A stretch of DNA of 64,000 bases from Gordonia crocea (GCF_009932435.1 NZ_BJOU01000002.1:124001-188000), one strand, 5' to 3'. Shown: positions 36,061 through 45,631, numbered from the stretch's first letter. Translations and numbers: made by a program. Notes: generated from the sequence alone by a model not told the origin.

Positions 36061-36965
36061 AGGTTTCGCCGTTCACCCGCTATTCCCTGCGCACCATCGC
36101 GCTGGTCTACCTCTTCGTTCTCCTCGTGGTGCCGGTCGGATTGATCTTCTGGCGCTCCTTCGAGCACGGTGTGGGGCAGTTCTGGGAGTGGATCACCACC
36201 CCGGCGGCCATCTCGGCGCTGCAGCTGAGCCTGCTCATCGTCGCGGTCGTCGTCCCACTCAACGTGGTCTTCGGCATCGCGACCGCCCTCGCCCTCGTGC
36301 GCGGCAACTTCCCGGGCAAGGGATTGCTGCAGTCGGTGGTCGACCTGCCGTTCGCCGTCTCCCCGGTGGTCGCCGGTGTCGCACTCATCCTGTTGTGGGG
36401 CCACGGCGGATGGTTCGGCGGCGTGGAGAGTCTCGGGTTCAAGGTGATCTTCGGATTCCCCGGCCTGGTGCTGGCGACGCTGTTCGTGACGCTGCCGTTC
36501 GTCGTCCGCGAGGTCGAGCCGGTGCTCCGGGAGATCGGCACCGAGCAGGAGGAGGCCGCGGCCACCCTCGGTGCCAACGGCTGGCAGACCTTCAGTCGGA
36601 TCACCCTGCCGGCCATCCGCTGGGGCCTGACCTACGGCGTGGTCCTGACCATCGCCCGCGCCCTCGGCGAATACGGCGCGGTCACCATGGTCTCGTCGAA
36701 CTTCCCGGGTATCTCCCAGACGCTGACCCTGTTGGTGCATTCGCGCTACACCGACGACTACAACGAGTTCGGTGCCTACGCCGCAGCCACCCTGCTCATG
36801 TTCGTGGCGGTCTTGGTCCTCGTGGCGATGACCCTGATCGAACGGCGGGTGCGCAACCGCTACGCCGAGGCGAGTGGATCGACCGCCTCGACCGAAACCG
36901 AAACCACCGCCGACGACCCGATCGCGATCGGCAACGAACCCCAGCTCATCAAGGAAGGCGTGTGA
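36057..36965 (+). CDS. cysW: Sulfate ABC transporter permease CysW
   Basis: A 302-residue permease, partner of CysT. The EAA loop is [27 protein letters not shown], and [25 protein letters not shown] is the CysW-type motif. Six membrane helices, short polar C-terminus. It starts at ATG 36057 within the cysT stop and is followed by cysA one base after the stop. Confidence 0.95.
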   Translation: MKVSPFTRYSLRTIALVYLFVLLVVPVGLIFWRSFEHGVGQFWEWITTPAAISALQLSLLIVAVVVPLNVVFGIATALALVRGNFPGKGLLQSVVDLPFAVSPVVAGVALILLWGHGGWFGGVESLGFKVIFGFPGLVLATLFVTLPFVVREVEPVLREIGTEQEEAAATLGANGWQTFSRITLPAIRWGLTYGVVLTIARALGEYGAVTMVSSNFPGISQTLTLLVHSRYTDDYNEFGAYAAATLLMFVAVLVLVAMTLIERRVRNRYAEASGSTASTETETTADDPIAIGNEPQLIKEGV

Positions 36966-36966
36966 C

Positions 36967-37959
36967 ATGTCTATCTCGGTAATCGGCGCCAACAAGCGCT
37001 ATGGCGACTTCGCCGCCCTCGACGATGTGTCGATCGATATTCCGGAGGGGTCGTTGACCTCGCTGCTGGGCCCGTCGGGCTCGGGCAAGTCGACGCTGCT
37101 GCGGGCCATCGCCGGCCTGGACGGCCTCGACTCGGGGACCGTCATCATCAACGGCAGCGATGTGTCGGCCGCCTCGCCGCAGCAGCGCGACATCGGCTTC
37201 GTCTTCCAGCACTACGCGGCGTTCAAGCACCTCACCGTGCGCGACAACATCGCGTTCGGCCTCAAGATCCGCAAGCGACCCAAGGCCGAGATCGACAAGA
37301 AGGTGGACGAGCTGCTCGACATCGTCGGGCTCACCGTCTTCCAGAAGCGCTTTCCCGCGCAGCTGTCCGGCGGTCAGCGCCAGCGCATGGCCCTGGCCCG
37401 GGCGCTGGCGGTGGACCCGAAGGTGCTGCTGCTCGACGAGCCGTTCGGCGCGCTCGATGCGAAGGTGCGCGACGATCTGCGCAAGTGGCTGCGGCGCCTG
37501 CACGACGAGGTCCACGTGACCACCGTGCTGGTCACCCATGACCAGGCCGAGGCGCTCGACGTGTCGGACCGGATCGCGGTGCTCAACCAGGGTCGCATCG
37601 AGCAGGTCGGCTCGCCCGACGACCTCTACGACCGGCCGGACAATCCGTTCGTCGCGTCCTTCCTCGGCTCGACCGTCCGCCTCAACGGCGAACTGGTCCG
37701 CCCGCACGACATCCGGATCGGCCGCCATCCCGAGATCGCCCTGCCGGGCGGTGACGCCAAACTGGACACCGGGGTCGTGAAGGCGACCGTGTCGCGCGTG
37801 GTGAACCTCGGGTTCGAGACGCGGGTGGAGTTGCTCGCGTCGGCCACCGGCGATGAGTTCGCCGCGCAGATCACCCGCGGCGACCAGAACGCCCTGCACC
37901 TGCAGCCGGGGGAGACGGTGTACGCCCGGGCGACGAAGATCGCCGCGTTCGAGGCGTAG
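36967..37959 (+). CDS. cysA: Sulfate ABC transporter ATP-binding protein
   Basis: A 330-residue ATPase that powers sulfate uptake. Walker [15 protein letters not shown]-loop VFQHYAAF, signature [15 protein letters not shown], Walker [15 protein letters not shown] and the switch His VLVTHDQ are all present. The C-terminal TOBE-like region ([22 protein letters not shown] and on) is typical of CysA. The frame continues upstream into cysW; ATG 36967 gives the normal length. Last gene of the operon. Confidence 0.95.
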   Translation: MSISVIGANKRYGDFAALDDVSIDIPEGSLTSLLGPSGSGKSTLLRAIAGLDGLDSGTVIINGSDVSAASPQQRDIGFVFQHYAAFKHLTVRDNIAFGLKIRKRPKAEIDKKVDELLDIVGLTVFQKRFPAQLSGGQRQRMALARALAVDPKVLLLDEPFGALDAKVRDDLRKWLRRLHDEVHVTTVLVTHDQAEALDVSDRIAVLNQGRIEQVGSPDDLYDRPDNPFVASFLGSTVRLNGELVRPHDIRIGRHPEIALPGGDAKLDTGVVKATVSRVVNLGFETRVELLASATGDEFAAQITRGDQNALHLQPGETVYARATKIAAFEA

Positions 37960-38071
37960 CCCTCGCGGGGTTGCATCGGCGTTGCATCGGGCGGCGAAAA
38001 CCGCGGGATTTTTCCTACGGTGGAGGAGGGTGGAGTAGGACTGTCATAGACACCACACGAAGTGAGGATCT

Positions 38072-39703
38072 ATGACCAGTGCCACCGCCACGTCCGGACT
38101 CAACACGCCGCTGTCTCCGTTGCGCTTCTTGGAGCGCGCCGCGTCGGTGCACCCCGGCAAGCTCGCCGCCATCGACGGTGGGCGCCGCCTGACGTACGCC
38201 GAGTTGGCCGCCGACGTCCGGTCGCTCGCCGGCGCGCTGCGGGCCTCCGGGGTCGAGCCGGGCGACAAGGTCGCCTACCTGGCGAGCAACTCACTGGAAT
38301 TGCTCACCGCACACTTCGCGGTTCCGCTGGTCGGCGGGATCCTCGTCGCCGTCAACACCCGGTTGGCACCGGAGGAGATCCGCTACATCGGCGACCACTC
38401 CGAATCGGTTCTGCTCGTCGGGGACGCGCCGCTGTTGGCGGGCATCGCCGACGTGGAGTTCGCCACGGTGCGGGAGATCATCGAGACGCCCAGCCAGGAA
38501 GGCGAGTACGAGGGCGTCGCAGTGCGGTACGACGAGTTCTTCGCCCGCGGGGATGCCGGCGAGGACTTGGTGTGGGATGTCGCCGACGAGGATGCCGTCC
38601 TCACCATCAACTACACCTCGGGAACCACCGGCAAGCCCAAGGGCGTCATGTACACCCACCGCGGCGCGTACCTGGGATCGCTGGGCACCGTGATCACCCA
38701 GGGCTTCTCCATCGACACCAACTACCTGTGGACCCTGCCGATGTTCCACTGCAACGGCTGGTGCGGCCCGTGGGCGCTGACCGCGGTGGCCGCCACCCAC
38801 GTCTGCTTGCGCGCGGTGCGCGGCGAGGAGATGTGGCGCCTCATCGACACCGAGGGCATCACCGCCATGTCGGGCGCGCCGACCGTGCTGACCACGCTGG
38901 CGACCGCGCCCGAGGCGCATCCGATGAGCCGGCCGATGTCGATCGCGACTGCGGGGGCACCGCCCAGCCCCACGATCATCGCGGCGATCCGCAACTTGGG
39001 GATCACCATCATCCACGTTTACGGACTCACCGAGACCTACGGTCCCTATGCGGTCTGCGAGCCGGATCCGAGTTGGTCGGAGCTGTCCGGCGAGGAACTC
39101 TCGGTGCGGATGGCGCGGCAGGGCGTCGGCATGATCACCGCGGACCGGCTGCGGGTGGTGAGCACCGAGACCGAGGAGGGCGCGGAACTCGTCGACGTCG
39201 CTGACGACGGGGTTGCGATGGGCGAGATCGTGATGCGCGGCAACGTGGTGATGAAGGGGTACTTCAAGGACGAGGAACGCACCGCCGAGGCGTTTGCCGG
39301 CGGCTGGTTCCACTCCGGGGACCTCGGGGTCATGCACCCGGACGGGTACGTGCAGCTCCTGGACCGGGCGAAGGACGTCGTGATCTCCGGTGGGGAGAAC
39401 ATCTCGACGATCGAGGTCGAGCAGGCGGTGGTCAGCCATCCGGCGGTGCTCGACGTCGCGGTGATCGGGGTGCCCGACGACAAGTGGGGCGAGCGCCCCA
39501 AGGCCATCGTCGTGCTCAAGCCGGGACAAGAGGCGACCGATGCCGAGATCATCGCGCACGTGAAGTCGAAGATCGCCTCCTACAAGGCGCCGCGCGACGT
39601 CGCCTTCGTCGACGAACTGCCGAAGACCTCCACCGGCAAGATCCGCAAGAACGAGCTGCGCGACGTCGAGTGGGGCGAGGGTCGCGCCCGGATCCAGGGC
39701 TAG
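38072..39703 (+). CDS. AMP-dependent acyl-CoA synthetase/ligase
   Basis: A 543-residue adenylate-forming enzyme that activates a carboxylic acid to its CoA thioester. The AMP-binding motif is TINYTSGTTGKPKGVMYTHRG, with VYGLTETYG, FHSGDLGVMHPDGYVQLLDRAKDVVISGGENIS and the C-terminal catalytic Lys in PKTSTGKIRKNEL. Homologs are called medium/long-chain fatty-acid-CoA ligases, but chain length cannot be read here. ATG 38072 has GAAGTGAGG upstream. Its stop and that of the convergent chelatase share one CTAG. Confidence 0.88.
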   Translation: MTSATATSGLNTPLSPLRFLERAASVHPGKLAAIDGGRRLTYAELAADVRSLAGALRASGVEPGDKVAYLASNSLELLTAHFAVPLVGGILVAVNTRLAPEEIRYIGDHSESVLLVGDAPLLAGIADVEFATVREIIETPSQEGEYEGVAVRYDEFFARGDAGEDLVWDVADEDAVLTINYTSGTTGKPKGVMYTHRGAYLGSLGTVITQGFSIDTNYLWTLPMFHCNGWCGPWALTAVAATHVCLRAVRGEEMWRLIDTEGITAMSGAPTVLTTLATAPEAHPMSRPMSIATAGAPPSPTIIAAIRNLGITIIHVYGLTETYGPYAVCEPDPSWSELSGEELSVRMARQGVGMITADRLRVVSTETEEGAELVDVADDGVAMGEIVMRGNVVMKGYFKDEERTAEAFAGGWFHSGDLGVMHPDGYVQLLDRAKDVVISGGENISTIEVEQAVVSHPAVLDVAVIGVPDDKWGERPKAIVVLKPGQEATDAEIIAHVKSKIASYKAPRDVAFVDELPKTSTGKIRKNELRDVEWGEGRARIQG

Positions 39704-40485
39704 CGGCGGGGGACCGAGTCGGCTTCCTCCCGATCGAATTCGCATTTCCCGACGGGATTACGTCGGGAGATGTGAATCGGTGCGGGAGGAACGAGACCGG
39801 CGATGGCCTCGACGACGAGTCCGTGCGGGCCGAGGGCCCCGGCGATCGGATCACCCGGGGCGAGTTCGTCCAGCAGTGCCTCGACACGCTCGGCCAGCAG
39901 GCCCGGGGACAGGAAGTAGGGCAACCCGACGATCCGCTTCGCGCCGCCGGCACGCAGACGCCCGACGGCGCCGCGCAGGACCGAGGCCTGTCGGCCGAGT
40001 TTCGTCGCGAACACCACCTCGACCGGGTTGCCGGTCAACCGCGCGACCTCGGCGCCCCGGCGTCGGGCCGCGTCGTCGGAACGTTCGTCGGAGGAGCCGA
40101 CGGCGTACATGACGATGCCGTCGCCGGCGCGCAGGCCGGCGGCCCGGGCGCGGTCGACCAGAGCCGGGCTCAGATCGGCCTTCCCGAGAACGGGGGTCTG
40201 CACCAGGGTGAGAGTCGGCCAGCGCCGCCGTGCGGCGTCGAGCAGCACGGGCAGGTCGAACCGGCTGTGATAGCCGTCGCCGAGCAGCAGCGGCACCACC
40301 CGGATCGGGTCGCCCGCCGGCGCGAGCCAGTCCAGGACAGTGGCCACGAGGGGCTCGTCGAGATCCAGATAGGCCAGTTCGATCCGCTCGGCCGGGAGCG
40401 TGGTGCGGACCTCGTCGCGGATACGCGTGAGCGTCAGGGCGAACCGGGGGTCCCGGCTGCCGTGGGCGACGAGGAGGACGCTCAC
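39700..40485 (-). CDS. Sirohydrochlorin chelatase (CbiX/SirB type)
   Basis: A 261-residue class II chelatase inserting iron (or cobalt) into sirohydrochlorin to make siroheme. SVLLVAHGSRDPRFA with the metal-binding His, and VVPLLLGDGYHSRFDLPVLL with the second His, mark the two half-domains. Siroheme is the cofactor of the sulfite reductase in the same operon, which fixes the role. GTG 40485 overlaps the cysN stop. The last 22 residues after VPPAP look like an extra tail; a hairpin (39747-39768) lies in this part. Confidence 0.86.
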   Translation of the reverse strand: MSVLLVAHGSRDPRFALTLTRIRDEVRTTLPAERIELAYLDLDEPLVATVLDWLAPAGDPIRVVPLLLGDGYHSRFDLPVLLDAARRRWPTLTLVQTPVLGKADLSPALVDRARAAGLRAGDGIVMYAVGSSDERSDDAARRRGAEVARLTGNPVEVVFATKLGRQASVLRGAVGRLRAGGAKRIVGLPYFLSPGLLAERVEALLDELAPGDPIAGALGPHGLVVEAIAGLVPPAPIHISRRNPVGKCEFDREEADSVPRR

Positions 40486-41828
40486 GCCGGGACCGTGCTG
40501 GGCGTCAGATGCAATTGGTCGAGGGCATCCCCGACGAGGCCGGCCGCCAGCGTGTTGCCGCCGGCCGGGTCGATCAGCAGGAAGCTGCCCGACTCGCGGC
40601 TGTGGCTGTAGTCGTCGGCGACGATCGGCTCGGCCGTCTGCACGGAGATCCGTCCGATCTCGTTGAGCTCCAACGCTTCCGGCGACTCGATCAGGGTGAG
40701 ATCCTGCTCGTCGAACCGGACGTCGATGCTCCCGACGATGGCCTGCGTGGTACGGGTCCCGTGCTTGAGGAGCAGTCGGGCACCCGGGCGCAGCGCCTTG
40801 TCGCCGAGCCAGCACACCGTGGCGGTGAACTGTTGGATCGGTTCCGGGGCATCGCCGACCGCGGCGATGACGTCACCCCTCGAGACGTCGACGTCGTCGG
40901 CCAACAACAGGGTGACGCTGCGCCCGGCGTGCGCGGCCGGCAGCTGGCCATCGGCGGTGTCGATGGCCTCGATCGTGGTCCGGGTCCCGGACGGCAGGAT
41001 GACCACCTCGTCGCCGACGGCGACGGTGCCGGTGGCGACCTGTCCGGCGTAGCCGCGGTAGTCCGGGAACTCTGCGGTGCGCGGCCGAATCACATACTGC
41101 ACCGGGAAGCGCAGACCGACCGGGTCGCCGGCGCGCTCGTGCACGTTCGGGACGGTCTCGAGATGCTCGATCAGGGTCGGGCCGTCGTAGTACGGCGTGC
41201 GCTCCGACCGGGTGGCGACGTTGTCGCCGTGCAGCGCGGACACCGGGATCGCCAAGACCTGCTCGTCGGTCCAGCCCAGCGACCGGGTCAACTCGGCGAA
41301 GTCAGCGGTGATCTGCGCGAATTGTCCCTGCGGATCATCGGCCAGGTCGATCTTGTTGACCGCGAGCACGAGCTGCGGCACGCCCAACAGGGCCATCACC
41401 GCGGCATGGCGGCGGGTCTGCGCGACGACGCCGTTGCGGGCGTCGACCAGCAGGATCACCAGTTGTGCGGTCGATGCGCCGGACACCGTGTTGCGGGTGT
41501 ACTGGACGTGACCGGGGGTGTCGGCCAAGACGAACGAGCGGTTGGCGGTCGCGAAGTAGCGGTAGGCGACATCGATGGTGATGCCCTGCTCGCGTTCGGC
41601 GCGCAGCCCGTCGACGAGCAGCGACAGGTCGGGCCCGTCCAGGCCGCGTGCCTGTGAGGCGCGGTTGACCGCGTCGATCTGGTCGGCAAGGACGGACTTC
41701 GTGTCGTAGAGCAGGCGGCCGACGAGGGTGGACTTGCCGTCGTCGACGCTGCCGGCGGTCGCGATGCGCAACAGATCGGGGTGGTGCGGCCCGTTCGCCA
41801 GGTTTGCGGTGCTGGTCGATTGCGTCAT
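40482..41828 (-). CDS. cysN: Sulfate adenylyltransferase large subunit (GTPase), without APS kinase domain
   Basis: A 448-residue elongation-factor-like GTPase driving APS synthesis by CysD. GTP motifs are AGSVDDGKSTLVGRLL, VLADTPGHVQYTRN and AVNKIDLAD. The C-terminal part carries the two beta-barrel domains and ends at the usual CysN length. Unlike the CysNC fusions of mycobacteria there is no APS kinase domain. ATG 41828 overlaps the cysD stop. The pathway continues through CysH without PAPS. Confidence 0.95.
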   Translation of the reverse strand: MTQSTSTANLANGPHHPDLLRIATAGSVDDGKSTLVGRLLYDTKSVLADQIDAVNRASQARGLDGPDLSLLVDGLRAEREQGITIDVAYRYFATANRSFVLADTPGHVQYTRNTVSGASTAQLVILLVDARNGVVAQTRRHAAVMALLGVPQLVLAVNKIDLADDPQGQFAQITADFAELTRSLGWTDEQVLAIPVSALHGDNVATRSERTPYYDGPTLIEHLETVPNVHERAGDPVGLRFPVQYVIRPRTAEFPDYRGYAGQVATGTVAVGDEVVILPSGTRTTIEAIDTADGQLPAAHAGRSVTLLLADDVDVSRGDVIAAVGDAPEPIQQFTATVCWLGDKALRPGARLLLKHGTRTTQAIVGSIDVRFDEQDLTLIESPEALELNEIGRISVQTAEPIVADDYSHSRESGSFLLIDPAGGNTLAAGLVGDALDQLHLTPSTVPA

Positions 41829-42769
41829 CAGAAATATCCTTCGCGCTTGCGGTCTTCCATGGCCGCCTCGGAGACCCGGTCGTCGCCGCGGGTGGCGCCG
41901 CGCTCGGTGAGTCGGGAGGTGGCGACCTCGGCCAGGACGGCCTCGTTGTCGGCGGCGTCGGACAGGACCGCGCCGGTGGTGGAGCCGTCGCCCACGGTGC
42001 GGTAGCGCACCGAACGCGTCTCCAGCGCCTCGCCTTCGCGCGGACCGCCCCACGGGCCGGGGGTCATCCACATGCCGTCGCGGGAGAAGACCTCGCGCTC
42101 GTGGGCGTAGTACAGCGGCGCCAGCAGAACCTGCTCGCGGGCGATGTAGCGCCAGACGTCCAGCTCGGTCCAGTTGCTCAGCGGGAACACGCGAACGTGC
42201 TCGCCGGGGGCATGGCGACCGTTGTAGAGGTTCCACAGCTCGGGCCGCTGCCGCTTGGGGTCCCACTGGCCGAAGGCGTTGCGCAGCGAGAAGACGCGCT
42301 CCTTGGCGCGGGCGCGCTCCTCGTCGCGACGGGCCCCGCCGAACACCGCGTCGAAGCGGTTCTCGGTGATGGCGTCGAGCAGCGGGATCGTCTGCAGCGG
42401 GTTGCGGATACCGTCGGGACGCTCGGTGAGCCGGCCGTCGGCGAGGTACTCCTCGACGCTGGCCACGTGCAGCCGCAGGTTGTGGCGCGCCACGATCTCG
42501 TCGCGGAACTCGATGATCTCCGGCAGGTTGTGCCCGGTGTCGACGTGCAGCAGCGAGAACGGCAGCGGCGCCGGCCAGAAGGCCTTGAGCGCCAGGTGCA
42601 GCAGCAGGGTCGAATCCTTGCCGCCGGAGAACAGGATCACCGGGCGCTCGAACTCGCCGGCTACCTCGCGGAAGATGTGGATGGACTCGGACTCGAGCGC
42701 GTCGAGGGTGTCGAACTCGCCCTCGGTCTTGTCGAGGCCGAAGGGGGAGATGTGCGTATCAATGCTCAT
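41828..42769 (-). CDS. cysD: Sulfate adenylyltransferase small subunit
   Basis: A 313-residue ATP-pyrophosphatase-fold enzyme that makes adenosine 5'-phosphosulfate (APS) from ATP and sulfate. The PP-loop is ILFSGGKDSTLLLHLALKAF. FGGARRDEERARAKERVFSLRN and FPLSNWTELDVWRYI are the conserved downstream blocks. ATG 42769 overlaps the cysH stop by three bases; the longer frame is the cysH shadow. Confidence 0.96.
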   Translation of the reverse strand: MSIDTHISPFGLDKTEGEFDTLDALESESIHIFREVAGEFERPVILFSGGKDSTLLLHLALKAFWPAPLPFSLLHVDTGHNLPEIIEFRDEIVARHNLRLHVASVEEYLADGRLTERPDGIRNPLQTIPLLDAITENRFDAVFGGARRDEERARAKERVFSLRNAFGQWDPKRQRPELWNLYNGRHAPGEHVRVFPLSNWTELDVWRYIAREQVLLAPLYYAHEREVFSRDGMWMTPGPWGGPREGEALETRSVRYRTVGDGSTTGAVLSDAADNEAVLAEVATSRLTERGATRGDDRVSEAAMEDRKREGYF

Positions 42770-43491
42770 GAGACGTGCAACCCGCATTCTGTCTTGGCGC
42801 GCCCGGCCCAACGGCCGCTGCGCGGATCGGCTCCAATGGCTGGCTTGGCGGTGCAGGGTTCGCACCCGATGGAGGGGTAGCCCTCGTCCACCAGCGGATT
42901 GACGAGGACCCCGTGGTCCTCGATGTAGGTCTGGAACTCCTCGTCGGACCAGGCGGCCAACGGGTTGATCTTCACCAGCCCGAAGCCCTCGTCGTAGGAG
43001 ATCAACGGGGCATTGGTCCGGGTCGGCGCTTCCACGCGGCGGATACCGGTCACCCACGCGGAGAAACCGGACAGCCCGGCGCGCAGCGGGACGACCTTGC
43101 GCAGCCGGCAGCACTCGCCGGGGTCGCGGGAGAACAGGTCCCGGCCCAGCAGTTCGTCTTGCTGCGCGACGGTGTGCTCCGGGGCGACGTTGATCAGGTC
43201 CAGGTCGTAGACCTGGGCGACCGCGTCACGGGTGCCGATCGTCTCGATGAAGTGGTACCCGGTGTCGAGGAACAGCACCTTGAGCCGGCCGCCGACCTGC
43301 TCACGGTCGATGGCCTTGTCGGCGACGTCGATCAACACCGCGTCCTGCATGTTGGCCGCGATCAGAAAGTCATCGCCGAAGGTTTGCGCGGTCCAGGCGA
43401 GCAGCTCGTGCGCGGAGGCGTCGGGGCCGAGCTCGTCGGCGCCGCGCGCCGCGATGTCGCGCAACCGGTCGGTGTCGAGTGTGGCGGTCAT
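42766..43491 (-). CDS. cysH: Adenylylsulfate (APS) reductase
   Basis: A 241-residue enzyme reducing APS to sulfite with thioredoxin electrons. The catalytic Cys is in the late segment CEPC; the PP-loop-like start and the GECCRLRKVVPL plus GCEPCTAKP cysteine pairs identify the [4Fe-4S] APS-type reductase rather than the cluster-free PAPS reductase. That agrees with the absence of APS kinase here. ATG 43491; separated from sir by ten bases. Confidence 0.95.
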   Translation of the reverse strand: MTATLDTDRLRDIAARGADELGPDASAHELLAWTAQTFGDDFLIAANMQDAVLIDVADKAIDREQVGGRLKVLFLDTGYHFIETIGTRDAVAQVYDLDLINVAPEHTVAQQDELLGRDLFSRDPGECCRLRKVVPLRAGLSGFSAWVTGIRRVEAPTRTNAPLISYDEGFGLVKINPLAAWSDEEFQTYIEDHGVLVNPLVDEGYPSIGCEPCTAKPAIGADPRSGRWAGRAKTECGLHVS

Positions 43492-43501
43492 CTGTCCCTC
43501 C

Positions 43502-45277
43502 TCACTGCAGCTCGGCGTCGTCGGCGCGGGCGGCCCATTCGGCGAAGCGCTCGCCCTCGTTGCGCCCGGCGATGAAGTTGCGCACCACCCGGTCGATGTA
43601 GTCGGTCGCCTCGTGCGCGTAGATCTTGTGCTGGCGCAGTTTGCGGCCGAACCCGAGGTCGAAGCCGAGGCTGCCGCCCAGGTGGACCTGGAAGCCCTCG
43701 ATCGGGTGCCCGTCGCCGTCGTCGATCAACTGGCCCTTGAGTCCGATGTCGGCGACCTGGATCCGGGCGCACGAGTTGGGGCAGCCGTTGAAGTTGATCG
43801 TCACCGGCACGTCGAGCTGCTCGTTCAACTCGGCGAGGCGCTCTTCGAGGATCGGCACGAGTTCTTGGCTGCGGCTGCGGGTCTCGGTGAACGAGAGCTT
43901 GCAGTACTCCAACCCGGTGCAGGCGATCAGGTTGCGGCGCCAGCGCGACGGGCGCGACTGCAGGCCGACGGCGGACAGATCGGCGTCGAGCTGCTCGATG
44001 TTCTCCTTGGGAACGTTGACCACGACGAGCTTCTGATACGGGGTGAGCCGCACACTGTCGCTGCCGGCCTTCTCTGCGGCGTCGGCGATGGCGTCGAGAA
44101 CCGTGTCGGACAGGCGCCCGGACACCGCCGAGAAGCCCAGCGCGTAGCGCCCGTTCTTCTGCTCGGTGATCCCGACGTGGTCGATCGGCTGCTTCGGCGC
44201 AACCGGGGCCGGGCCGTCGATGAGCTTGCGGCCCAGGTACTCGTCCTCGAGGACCTGGCGGAATTTCTCCGGCCCCCAGTCCTTCAACAGGAACTTCAGC
44301 CGCGCCTTGGACCGCAGGCGGCGGTAGCCGTAGTCGCGGAAGATGCCGACCACGCCCTCCCAGACGTCGGGCACCTCGTCGAGCGGGATCCAGGCGCCGA
44401 CGCGCTGCGCGAGCATCGGGTTGGTGGACAGCCCGCCGCCGACCCAGAGGTCCAGGCCCGGGCCGTGCTCGGGGTGCTCGACGCCGACGAAGGAGACGTC
44501 GTTGATCTCGTGGACGACGTCCTGCAGACCGGAGATGGCGGTCTTGAACTTGCGGGGCAGGTTCGAGTACTCGGGGTTGCCGATGTAGCGGCGCTTGATC
44601 TCGGCCAGGGCGGGGCTGGCGTCGAGGACCTCGTGGACCGAGAGGCCGGCGAGCGGGGAGCCGAGCATGCCGCGCGGGCAGTCGCCGCAGGCCTCGATCG
44701 TCTCCATGCCGACCTCTTCGAGGCGCCGCCAGATCTCCGGCACGTTCTCGATCTCGATCCAGTGGTACTGGATGTTCTGCCGGTCGGTGACGTCGGCGGT
44801 GCCCCGGGCGAAGTCGCGGGAGATGCCGGCGAGGGTCCGCACCTGCGGGATGGTCAGCTGACCGCCGTCGGTGCGCACGCGCATCATGAAGTAGGGGGCC
44901 TCGATGACGTCGATGTTGTCGTCGTGGCTCCAGGTGCCGTCGTAGCCCTCGGCGCGCTGGGTGTAGAGACCCATCCAGCGGAAGCGGCCGCGCAGATCGG
45001 CCTTGTCGATGCCGTCGAACCCGACCTTGGAGTAGATGTTCTCGATGCGTGCGCGCACGTTGAGCGGATTGTCGTCCTTCTTGGACTGCTCGTTGGCGTT
45101 GAGCGGCTCGCGGTAGCCGAGGGCCCACTGGCCCTCGGAGCGGCGCTTCGTCGGCCGTGCGCGGCGGGCGGGCTGGTCGCCGGCGGCACGGGCCGGCCGG
45201 TCACCGGTCGGCCGTTCCCGGCGGGGGCGAGGCGTGTCGACGTTGTCGTCGACCGACTCCGGAGTGGTGAGCGTCAT
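43502..45277 (-). CDS. Ferredoxin-type sulfite reductase (siroheme, 4Fe-4S)
   Basis: A 591-residue hemoprotein reducing sulfite to sulfide. The siroheme/[4Fe-4S] ligands are CTGLEYCKLSF (Cys-x5-Cys) and NFNGCPNSCAR (Cys-x3-Cys). WIEIENVPEIWRRLEEVGM and the earlier MRVRTDGGQLTIPQVR mark the two sulfite-reductase repeats. The first 45 residues are disordered, rich in Arg, Pro and Asp. ATG 45277 has GAGGAG seven bases upstream. First gene of the sulfur operon; the region upstream holds a leader peptide and alternative RNA arms. Called SirA or NirA in relatives. Confidence 0.93.
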   Translation of the reverse strand: MTLTTPESVDDNVDTPRPRRERPTGDRPARAAGDQPARRARPTKRRSEGQWALGYREPLNANEQSKKDDNPLNVRARIENIYSKVGFDGIDKADLRGRFRWMGLYTQRAEGYDGTWSHDDNIDVIEAPYFMMRVRTDGGQLTIPQVRTLAGISRDFARGTADVTDRQNIQYHWIEIENVPEIWRRLEEVGMETIEACGDCPRGMLGSPLAGLSVHEVLDASPALAEIKRRYIGNPEYSNLPRKFKTAISGLQDVVHEINDVSFVGVEHPEHGPGLDLWVGGGLSTNPMLAQRVGAWIPLDEVPDVWEGVVGIFRDYGYRRLRSKARLKFLLKDWGPEKFRQVLEDEYLGRKLIDGPAPVAPKQPIDHVGITEQKNGRYALGFSAVSGRLSDTVLDAIADAAEKAGSDSVRLTPYQKLVVVNVPKENIEQLDADLSAVGLQSRPSRWRRNLIACTGLEYCKLSFTETRSRSQELVPILEERLAELNEQLDVPVTINFNGCPNSCARIQVADIGLKGQLIDDGDGHPIEGFQVHLGGSLGFDLGFGRKLRQHKIYAHEATDYIDRVVRNFIAGRNEGERFAEWAARADDAELQ

Positions 45278-45283
45278 GGATTT

Positions 45284-45445
45284 CTCCTCGCGCAGCGCAT
45301 GCGTGCGCAGCGACATGGGGGCTGTCATGAAAGAGGTGAAACGCGGATTCGGCATCCGGGACGGCGCGCGGGGGGCGCAACCGGGGAGGGACTACTCGCT
45401 GGCCGAGTCCGGCTAGCGCATACACGATGCGCTGTCACAGCGCAT
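45284..45445 (-). promoter_or_regulatory. Candidate attenuator: three arms of alternative RNA structures before sir
   Basis: On the minus strand arm 1 ATGCGCTG (45445-45438) and arm 2 CAGCGCAT (45434-45427) form an 8-bp hairpin inside the leader-peptide gene, around its first Cys codon. Arm 3, again ATGCGCTG (45300-45293), ends three bases before the GAGGAG ribosome-binding site of sir. Arm 2 with the CGTG after it can pair with CACG-C-ATGCGCTG at arm 3 (12 bp, one bulge). The two pairings exclude each other, a classic attenuation layout. Confidence 0.55.
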
Positions 45446-45493
45446 GAGGTCGATATGGCGCCGCTGGATCAGGCGCAATCCTCGTGTAGTCAC
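45413..45493 (-). CDS. Leader peptide for the sulfur operon (RRHIDL type)
   Basis: A 26-residue peptide containing QRRHIDLMRC and ending CMR. The RRHxDL core followed by Cys is the conserved actinobacterial leader peptide found before sulfur-metabolism genes. GTG 45493 is chosen because CATGAT lies seven bases upstream, suitable for a leaderless start; ATG 45502 or 45505 are in-frame alternatives. Two Cys codons (TGT) near the end would make a ribosome sense cysteyl-tRNA. It ends 135 bases before sir. Confidence 0.75.
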   Translation of the reverse strand: MTTRGLRLIQRRHIDLMRCDSASCMR

Positions 45494-45631
45494 GTTGTTC
45501 ATCATGCCACGCCGACCCGCACCGCGTCTACTTGGGCAGATTTTCAATCATGGTGAGAGAAAGCACACTCCCGGCGGGCCGGTCCGCTCCCGACGGCGGT
45601 GTCGCCGCCGCACCTGCGGGATGATGGATTA
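45494..45631. other. Divergent promoter region between leader peptide and hemW
   Basis: No further gene is seen. It should hold the minus-strand promoter of the sulfur operon and the plus-strand promoter of hemW. GATGAT lies six bases before the hemW ATG as a possible leaderless -10. Confidence 0.4.

Noticed and set aside
39747..39768. Hairpin near the end of the chelatase gene taken as a terminator for the CoA ligase
   Set aside because: An 8-bp perfect stem exists, but it lies inside the coding region of the convergent gene and has no T run on either side.
45278..45412. SAM or cobalamin riboswitch before sir
   Set aside because: No recognisable riboswitch core; the leader-peptide arrangement explains the region better.
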